A program made the position numbers and the translations under genes. Below, in pieces: positions 57,479-64,000 of a DNA stretch of 64,000 nt. The stretch is from assembly GCA_007922195.1 (NCBI GenBank), contig ML681995.1, positions 16,932,079 to 16,996,078 of the forward strand, given 5' to 3'. Numbering within the stretch: position 1 is the first letter of the stretch; every line of letters starts with the position of its first letter. Source of the stretch: Podocnemis expansa (Eukaryota > Chordata > Testudines > Podocnemididae). The notes under the pieces were generated by a model. The model worked only from the letters and a program-made list of their open reading frames with translations, searched no databases and had not been told where the DNA came from.

Positions 57479-57712
57479 TTATCAAGGGGGTTGTGTACCA
57501 TCCAAGCACCTTTCTAGGCTGGGGGGAATCCTCAGGGAGCCAGAACCACCAGTGTCATGCCACCAGAATAGTGCAAAGCAAACAGAGTAGACCTTCGTTC
57601 TGGCCTGAAATTTGGACATGGAGGTTTGGTTTGGGAAATACCTATCACAAAGTCATTTTTTTCTGGACTGGCTTTCAGTTTGCTGGGCTCTAGGCAGAGT
57701 ATCACAGGGAAG

Positions 57713-57822
57713 TCCTAGTCTCCTCTGCTTAACATACAGAAGGTCCTGGGTTCAATTCCCAGGGGGTTGGACTCGATGATCTCATGAGGTCCCTTCCAGC
57801 CCTATGATTTGATTTGATTTGT
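57713..57822 (+). mobile_element. tRNA-derived SINE with CR1-type tail, second copy
   Basis: CTCCTCTGCTTAACATACAG, B-box-like GGGTTCAATTCCC, then GGGGTTGGACTCGATGATCT, GGTCCCTTCCAGCCCTATGA and a TTTGATTTGATTTG tail. It lies about 300 bp upstream of the PGAP4 coding exon acceptor. Confidence 0.85.
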
Positions 57823-58127
57823 TCCTGTGGTACATTTGACTTGAGACACCCTCCACAAATTACCTAATCTCTCTGCGCCTCAGTTCCTCATCTAGAAGGT
57901 GCAGTTAATAATGCTTTCTTCCATCTACCCTAAGTCAGAGTTGTCTACTTGAATTGCCAAATTCTTGGAGGCAGGCAGACACAGGTGAAGGTACAGCACA
58001 CCGCACAGTGGAGTACAGACCTCAGCTGTGGTCTCTATGTGCTTCCACCAAATCTCTAGGTCTAGAAGTTTTTCCTTTTGATACTGGTGAGTTTATGCAT
58101 ATTTTTAAATATTTTTTTCTTCCTCAG

Positions 58128-58255
58128 TAGGTTGGCTGCACTGGTTGGGCCTCACTCGCGTTGCACCACTGATGGCTTCCTACTCAGAAGAGAGGCAGAG
58201 AGGTGAATGAACTGGGGCATGAGCACAGGAGGACCACGAACTGTATCCAGAAGCC
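58128..58255 (+). other. PGAP4: PGAP4 5' UTR part of coding exon
   Basis: A clear acceptor, ATTTTTTTCTTCCTCAG, ends at 58127, so the exon is taken to start at 58128 (58131 is possible at the next AG). At least one upstream noncoding exon is implied. The ATG sits in the context AGCCATGC. Confidence 0.6.
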
Positions 58256-59443
58256 ATGCTCTCGCGAGAACTGCGGCTCTGCAGGAAGTTGTGCCGTTTC
58301 TCAAGCCCCCTTACCCAGCTCCTAGCTTTGACTGTGGTCACCTTTTGCATACTGGCTCCCTTGATTTGCCACCAGCTCCTCCACTCCTATTTTTACCTGC
58401 GCCGCTGGCATCTGAACCCCATGAGCAAAGCATTCCTGAAGCAGAACCAGGAGGATGGCCAGGCTGCCCTCCGTTACTTTGAGGGCCTGCAGACTCCAAA
58501 CGCCTCAGAGGTTTCAAGCAGCAAGGCCCTCAGACCATGGCTGCTCATCACCATCATCACTGTGCAGAGACATAATGACTTCCACTACGTCCTGCAGGTG
58601 GCTTCCCGCTTTCACCACCTCCTCCAGAAGTGTGGCCCACCCTGCCAGAATCACCAAATCTTTCTTTGTAATGTGGAGCAGCACCCAGGTAGCCACCAGG
58701 ATGCCAAGCTATTGGGCACTTTCTTTGCAATGGTCAGCCGCTACAAAGATGGGGAGGACCCCATCACCTCAATGAACCAATTTGAGAAGGAGAAGCGGGA
58801 CTATGCCTTCTGCCTGGAGCAGTCACTGGTGGCCTATAATCCGGACTATGTCCTGCTGGTGGAAGATGATGCTGTTCCCGAGGAGGAAATCTTCCCTGTC
58901 CTGCAACACCTCTTACTGGCACGACTCTCAAAACCACACCTCAGAAATGCCCTTTACCTGAAGCTGTACCACCCTGAGCGGCTTCAGCGCTATCTCAACC
59001 CAGAGCCCATGAGGATCCTGGAGTGGTTTGGCCTTGGTATGTTTCTGGGCCCTCTGCTGAGCTTTGCGTTCTCCTGGGCATCTGGTCGCACAAGCCTTAC
59101 CTGGCCCACTGTCCTGTTCTTTGCCTTGTACAGCATGGCACTAGCAGAGCTGGTGGGCCGCCACTACGTGCTGGAGCTGCGTCGTCTGGCCCCAGTGTTG
59201 TACAATCTGGTGCCCGTCACAGAGTGCTGCACGCCTGCCATGCTGTTCTCTGCCCCTTCTGCCCGCCGGGTCTTGGGTTACCTTCAGGGGCTGCACTGCC
59301 GTCGGGGCTTTGCCAAGGACATTGCCCTATATTCACTGCTGCGCACCAAGGGGGAAAAGGCCTATGTGGTGGAGCCCAATCTGGTCAGGCACGTGGGGAT
59401 GTTTTCCAGCCTCAGGCCAAATGACAACCCTAAGCTGCTGTGA
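58256..59443 (+). CDS. PGAP4: PGAP4 (TMEM246), GPI GalNAc transferase, single coding exon
   Basis: PGAP4 is the Golgi enzyme that adds N-acetylgalactosamine to the first mannose of GPI anchors. The 395-codon frame is intact and uninterrupted, close to the human 403 residues; the start is a few residues short of the human one. It has an N-terminal membrane segment near residues 19-41, then FHYVLQVASRFH. The glycosyltransferase A-fold metal-binding motif is VEDDAVPEEE, with EDD at 203-205. PEPMRILEWFGLGM leads into a tandem pair of membrane segments near 258-277 and 284-304, which this family has inserted into the catalytic fold. ECCTPAMLF and YVVEPNLVRHVGMFSSLR close the protein. The coding region has no intron, as in human. 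The gene is divergent from RNF20, matching human 9q31 order. No lesion was seen, so it looks functional. Confidence 0.97.
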   Translation: MLSRELRLCRKLCRFSSPLTQLLALTVVTFCILAPLICHQLLHSYFYLRRWHLNPMSKAFLKQNQEDGQAALRYFEGLQTPNASEVSSSKALRPWLLITIITVQRHNDFHYVLQVASRFHHLLQKCGPPCQNHQIFLCNVEQHPGSHQDAKLLGTFFAMVSRYKDGEDPITSMNQFEKEKRDYAFCLEQSLVAYNPDYVLLVEDDAVPEEEIFPVLQHLLLARLSKPHLRNALYLKLYHPERLQRYLNPEPMRILEWFGLGMFLGPLLSFAFSWASGRTSLTWPTVLFFALYSMALAELVGRHYVLELRRLAPVLYNLVPVTECCTPAMLFSAPSARRVLGYLQGLHCRRGFAKDIALYSLLRTKGEKAYVVEPNLVRHVGMFSSLRPNDNPKLL

Positions 59444-61244
59444 CTCACCAAGGATGCCTTTATGCACAACAGAGCCTTGTTCTTGGACAGACATATCAGG
59501 TGTGGCTCCAGATACAGGCTATATTAGGTGTGAATCCAGATACTATGCCAGGTCCCCTGTGCTCAGAACCACCTGTGCCTCCTAGTGGAGGGAAAGGCAT
59601 TTTTTAAAAAGAGTTTATTTAAACATAGAGTTCTATTATTTATTTTTGATGACCTTAGACAAAGTGAAAGGCAGGTGGAGGCTTTCAGGGAAGGGGAGAG
59701 TTTGCTACTATCCTTGATCATTGCTGGGGGAGACTCCAACACACTCTGTCTCTAGTCCAGCAGTTCTCAACCACTGTGTCCGGACACATTACTGTGTCAC
59801 CACACCGCAGTAAGTGTGCCGTGGACAGCCAGGGAGATGGCTGGATTTAGTCTGGAGAGAGTGGGCTGGTGTGTCCAGTAAAGTCATAATATGCTGCCAA
59901 GTGCATTGTGACCCACAAAAGGTAGAGAGCCACTGCACTAGTCATTCACATGTACCTCCCACAGCACTTTCCAACAAACCCATCTCTGGTTGGTATTACA
60001 GACCATAGGAAGTTTGGCTGCATCAACTGAAATTCAAGACCTCTTTTGTCTTTTCATGTGCCCCTGACTTTTCCCTCCTTATCTACAATGGCCCCGTGTC
60101 AATTCACTGCACAAGAGGTAATATTACTCCTGTGATTGCATATGTCTCAGCTTCAGAGCACTAGAAATGGGAAAACATCAGGCACAAGCTGACCTAGCAG
60201 GAAATATGAACCTTAAGATGAGCACCTGTTTCCCTGGCTTTCTTATCTGATGCCTGATGGTCTGTTTATCTCATCAAATTCAAGAGGCACAATGCATGTA
60301 GTGAGCCCTTTGCCTCAGATTCTGTTTATGGTCTGGGAACATGGTTCATGCTTCTTCAGCACCTCTGGATCTTTTTCTTTTTGGGTGGCACGTCTGTTTC
60401 TCAAAACCCTCTGCTCTTCCTCCACCTTGGAGCAGAGGATCTGAAACAAAGCCTGTGTTCTTCCCCACTGCTACAGCAGAGGTCCCCACTGGGGCCAAGA
60501 ACACTAAAGCAAAACAACCTTTGCTCACCAGATGTGACTTAGATTTGCTGGCTCACGGACAGACTCGTGCACTCTTGGACAATCCCACATCAGAACAACC
60601 TCTGAGTTTGCACATAGAGCTAGCTACCTCTCAGAGGCAAGGAAAAGCAGATTCCCCATTTAGGCCTGATCCTGCATCACTGGGAGCTTCATCATTAACT
60701 TTACTGAGTGCAAGCCCTTAGAACGGGGCCTGGATTGCTTGCCGCCTGTCTTGATTTTCCATGAATTCTATCTGCAGGACAGAGAAGTTCCAGTTTGCCT
60801 TGGGCAGCCCAAAGGATGTTTTGGCATGATCATGCTTTGACATCATATCATTATCAGGAAAGGTTGCAGCAGCCTGGTGCTCCAATGTATTTATCCTGCC
60901 TCCTCTTGCAGTTAGATAAAGACAACAGCTGCAGCGGACACAGTTCATTCACTGCTGCTACTGGTTAGTGAAGTGTCAGAGAGATCCACAAATTGCCAGG
61001 GCCAGTCATATGAGAAAGCTTCAGTAATGTGTCCTATTGCAAGGGCCTCTCCTAAACACATCCATTAAATAATGGTAATTGTCTGATCCACCGGGCAAGG
61101 AGTTTAGATGGTTCCCAAGAGCTGACAGCTCTCCAGCAAAGCTGTTCGTTCTGTGAGCAATGGAAATCAAAACTAGGAACCATCACAAACCACCTTCTGC
61201 TCCACGTGCACAGCCCACTTCTGCAACCTGCCTTTACTAATAAA
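59444..61244 (+). other. PGAP4: PGAP4 probable 3' UTR, candidate polyadenylation signal at 61239
   Basis: The stop codon is at 59441-59443. The first AATAAA I find downstream is at 61239-61244, giving a 1.8-kb 3' UTR that includes a hAT insertion at 59758. An AU-rich TTATTTATTT tract sits near 59635. The 3' end is inferred only; a variant signal could be used earlier. Confidence 0.45.
59758..59935. mobile_element. Small hAT MITE, 178 bp
   Basis: CAGCAGTTCTCAACCACTG and GGTAGAGAGCCACTG are imperfect inverted ends. The flanks CTCTAGTC (59750-59757) and CACTAGTC (59936-59943) match at 7 of 8. It lies in the probable PGAP4 3' UTR. Confidence 0.82.
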
Positions 61245-61576
61245 ACATGGAGAACAGGTGACATGGATATGTAAACAAACACATTTTGAATGTTTACAGG
61301 CAATTTTTCCCCTGACTAGAAGAAGGAAAGAACAACATGGGCAGTGCAAGCAGCTCCTAGCAGCCGCAGCACAGAGGAGACACAAAGGTGGCCCAGTTAT
61401 TTGGACCCTTCAGGTAACATTTTCCAAAGCACCCAAGTCATAGAAACATGCATCCTGTTTTTAAAGGTGATTTAGCCATGTGAAGAAAAAAGTCTCATTG
61501 AGTTTCAATGATTAGATTCCCAAGTGACTTTAGAAAACCAGTCTTTGGGTTTTGGAAGTTTTGCACAAGTGCCTAT

Positions 61577-62359
61577 GGCTGTGTTCACACGCACAGGGTT
61601 ATTTCGAAACAAGTTGTGTCGAAACAACTTGTTTCGAAACAACACCTTATTTCGAAATATCTTATTTCGAATTAACAAAATGTTAATTCGAAATAAGAAA
61701 AAAAGCGGGAAACGAAATAGCAAGTTCACTGTGTGAACATGCTATTTCGTTACCCCTGGGGGTGAGCCGCTGCTGGCTCACCCTGCAGCCCCAGAAAGGG
61801 GGCTGCAGGCACCAGCAGGGGGTGAGCCGCTGCGGGGTGGCTCAGCCCCCCCACCAGAGCTGCCCNNNNNNNNNNNNNNNNNNNNNNNNNNNNNNNNNNN
61901 NNNNNNNNNNNNNNNNNNNNNNNNNNNNNNNNNNNNNNNNNNNNNNNNNNNNNNNNNNNNNNNNNNNNNNNNNNNNNNNNNNNNNNNNNNNNNNNNNNNN
62001 NNNNNNNNNNNNNNNNNNNNNNNNNNNNNNNNNNNNNNNNNNNNNNNNNNNNNNNNNNNNNNNNNNNNNNNNNNNNNNNNNNNNNNNNNNNNNNNNNNNN
62101 NNNNNNNNNNNNNNNNNNNNNNNNNNNNNNNNNNNNNNNNNNNNNNNNNNNNNNNNNNNNNNNNNNNNNNNNNNNNNNNNNNNNNNNNNNNNNNNNNNNN
62201 NNNNNNNNNNNNNNNNNNNNNNNNNNNNNNNNNNNNNNNNNNNNNNNNNNNNNNNNNNNNNNNNNGTTTCGAAACAACTGTGCGTCGTGTGAACATGGTT
62301 TTTTTTTGTTTCAAAACAACGAGGTTGTTTCGAAACAAAAGTGCCGTGTGAACACAGCC
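61577..62359. mobile_element. Harbinger-like palindromic MITE containing an assembly gap
   Basis: GGCTGTGTTCACACG and CGTGTGAACACAGCC are perfect 15-bp inverted ends. Subterminal TTATTTCGAAACAAG and GTTGTTTCGAAACAA palindromes mirror each other. The flanks TAT and TTT fit a decayed 3-bp duplication. A GC-rich part (61757-61865) precedes the gap, so the true length is unknown. Confidence 0.85.
61866..62265. other. Assembly gap, 400 N
   Basis: Exactly 400 N. It lies inside the palindromic MITE, next to a GC-rich sequence, where hairpins commonly break assembly. The number of N may be a placeholder. Open frames through it are meaningless. Confidence 0.98.
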
Positions 62360-62761
62360 TTTCTGTCAAAGACTATTTTCAAATATGTCTTAAAAGAAAA
62401 CCTCCTCCACACTGGGTTTTGTCCCAAACAGACATTTCCAAGGCTTGCCCCCACTAAATCATGGTTTATCGGGGCACAATACAATCTATCTGAGGGATGG
62501 ATCTGGAGAGGGTTTTCCAGATGCTCTATTTTGTATGATATTTGGCAGAAAACTTTCTATAAATAAATGATTTCTTAAATCTCCATTGTTTCTTCTTCTT
62601 TCTCTTTTGTTACTGTTATTTGTTGCCTTTTGTTATCCCTATGTCCTGATGCTTCCTTTCCTTAATCTTTTTTAGTGTCAGTGAAGGGATATAAATTCTC
62701 ATGCTTTGGGGCTCCATCAGTAAGGTAGAAACTTTCTCTGGAGCCAGGATATCCTATACCA

Positions 62762-63040
62762 GACATGGCCAAACTGCGGCTTGCAAGCTGCATGCGGCTC
62801 TTTAAAGAAAAATTGCAGCTCCCAGGAGAGCGCAGGAGGGAAGGGTGGCATGGCAGGAGCCAGGGGCGAGAAATCTGCAGTGGTCAGGGACAGCAGAGAG
62901 GCAGCAGCAGGGTGAGAGCCAGCAGCGGAGGAGCAGCCTTGGGAGAGCTGCAGGAGACAGCAGCGTGGTCAGAGCTGGGGGAGGGACAGCACTGGGAGAG
63001 CCCGCAGGGAAAGGCAAGCACTCAGAGCAAGTACCTGCCA
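62762..63040. mobile_element. hAT-like left end and GC-rich body
   Basis: CAGACATGGCCAAACTGCGG and GCAAGCTGCATGCGGCTCTT resemble a known reptile hAT end in which CAAACTGCGGCT is followed by GCATGCGGCTCTTT. The next 200 bp are GC-rich with AGAGCTGGGGGAGGG-type repeats. The right terminus was not found. Confidence 0.45.
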
Positions 63041-64000
63041 GATTCTACAGTTTACCCCCACAATATCAGTTCTACCCTCCTTGTCTGTGTGCATAATAAT
63101 ACAGTCTTTAATTACATCAGTGCATGATTTTTTAAATACTTTTCTTTTTTTATATTGTTTTTGGGTAAATATTTGTAAAACTGGCAACATAAATTGATCA
63201 AGAGCAAGTCTACAGTGAACTACAGATAAGTGATGATAATTTAGCAATTTAAACTTGAAAAGCAATTGTAAATTAATTTTCTTTTAAAAATCACCTGGCA
63301 TTTCCAGATATTGTAATATAATGCAAAATTATTTCTCTTGTATTTCTATTTTGAGAATTAAATAAGAATCATCAGAAATGACTGAAAATTGACACAAGTG
63401 TTACATCCAAAACCACTGACTGCTCTCAAAAGGTTATTAAAAAAACCCTCTATTAATTTCAAGAATGTTACAAGTACTTATTATGGATCATGGTTCATTT
63501 TCAGCATGCAAAATGATTTAGACTTAGCATAGACCACCACTACTGAAAACTGGCTTTAGAAAAAAAATTCCTTAAGTCCATTGAACAAGTGTTCCTGAGA
63601 CATCAGTATGTCATCTGTTTGCAGAAGGAACTGCTAGTACATTTATTTTATAAGAAAGTTTAGTTAATATACCTAAGTCAATTACCAAGATAATTTACAT
63701 TCACCACAAAGTTCAATAGCAGCACTATACTTCCACTGATTAAATAGCATTCAACATGTATTCATTTTTCTTTGCTGTATACCAGTAGTCAAAATTCATT
63801 TATATTTCAGTGCAGTCTTCATGAATGACTCTATGGGTATCTAAGCCCATTAGACAAGAGAGTAATTGTTGTGAAGGGCTGACGATGGAAAATTGTATTG
63901 TAAACTTTCTGAAAAAAATCTCTCGCCAATAACTATTTTACTTTGTATTATAAAAACTAAATAATGATATTTAGAATTTATACAGGGCCTGACCCCAAAC
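63041..64000. other. No gene recognised; AT-rich
   Basis: AT-rich sequence to the right edge with no exon, RNA gene or repeat terminus that I can support. Confidence 0.5.

Noticed and set aside
58207..58482. Alternative frames overlapping PGAP4
   Set aside because: They are out of frame with the recognised protein, whose motifs and length match the PGAP4 family.
61750..62369. Frames of 175-186 codons across the N gap
   Set aside because: They are mostly unknown residues from the gap and cannot be evidence of coding.

Overview
The window looks like vertebrate nuclear DNA, most likely from a turtle. The clues are abundant CR1 LINEs, tRNA-derived SINEs whose tail matches the CR1 tail, a DIRS tyrosine-recombinase retrotransposon, many hAT and Harbinger-like elements, and vertebrate-style split genes. 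The turtle call is inference; a crocodilian or another sauropsid cannot be excluded from sequence alone. Two host protein genes are supported. One is RNF20 on the minus strand: 15 coding exons between 2077 and 16678 give exactly 800 codons, and the C-terminal part with the RING finger lies beyond the left edge. The other is PGAP4 (TMEM246) on the plus strand: a single intact coding exon at 58256-59443.

Layout. 1-16.7 kb holds RNF20 exons, with introns containing CR1 copies, a hAT element and foldback elements. 16.7-19.8 kb is RNF20 intron 1, largely free of recognisable repeats. 19.78-20.30 kb is a CpG-rich promoter with CCAAT, GC-box and ETS-type motifs, followed by four ~60-bp tandem units that each carry an ATGGCG core like that of YY1 sites. 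20.3-58.1 kb is a transposon-dense interval between the divergent gene starts. It contains CR1 (one copy with an intact reverse transcriptase), SINEs, hAT elements with 8-bp target duplications, Harbinger-like MITEs, two DIRS copies plus a separate DIRS-like terminus, a likely endogenous retroviral env/3' LTR remnant, and several minisatellites. 58.1-61.3 kb is PGAP4 and its probable 3' UTR. From 61.6 kb to the end there is a palindromic MITE broken by a 400-N gap, then AT-rich sequence with no recognised gene.

RNF20 is the E3 ligase that, with RNF40, monoubiquitinates histone H2B in the nucleus. PGAP4 adds GalNAc to GPI anchors in the Golgi. They are functionally unrelated, but the divergent head-to-head order matches the arrangement I know from human 9q31, so this is conserved synteny. 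The most unusual structures are the YY1-like minisatellite abutting the RNF20 promoter, a foldback family with about 14 copies and very long inverted arms, a 1.6-kb hAT element inside a DIRS copy, a probable 2.8-kb Harbinger-type insertion, and a DIRS copy truncated inside its recombinase. No clearly novel gene system was found.
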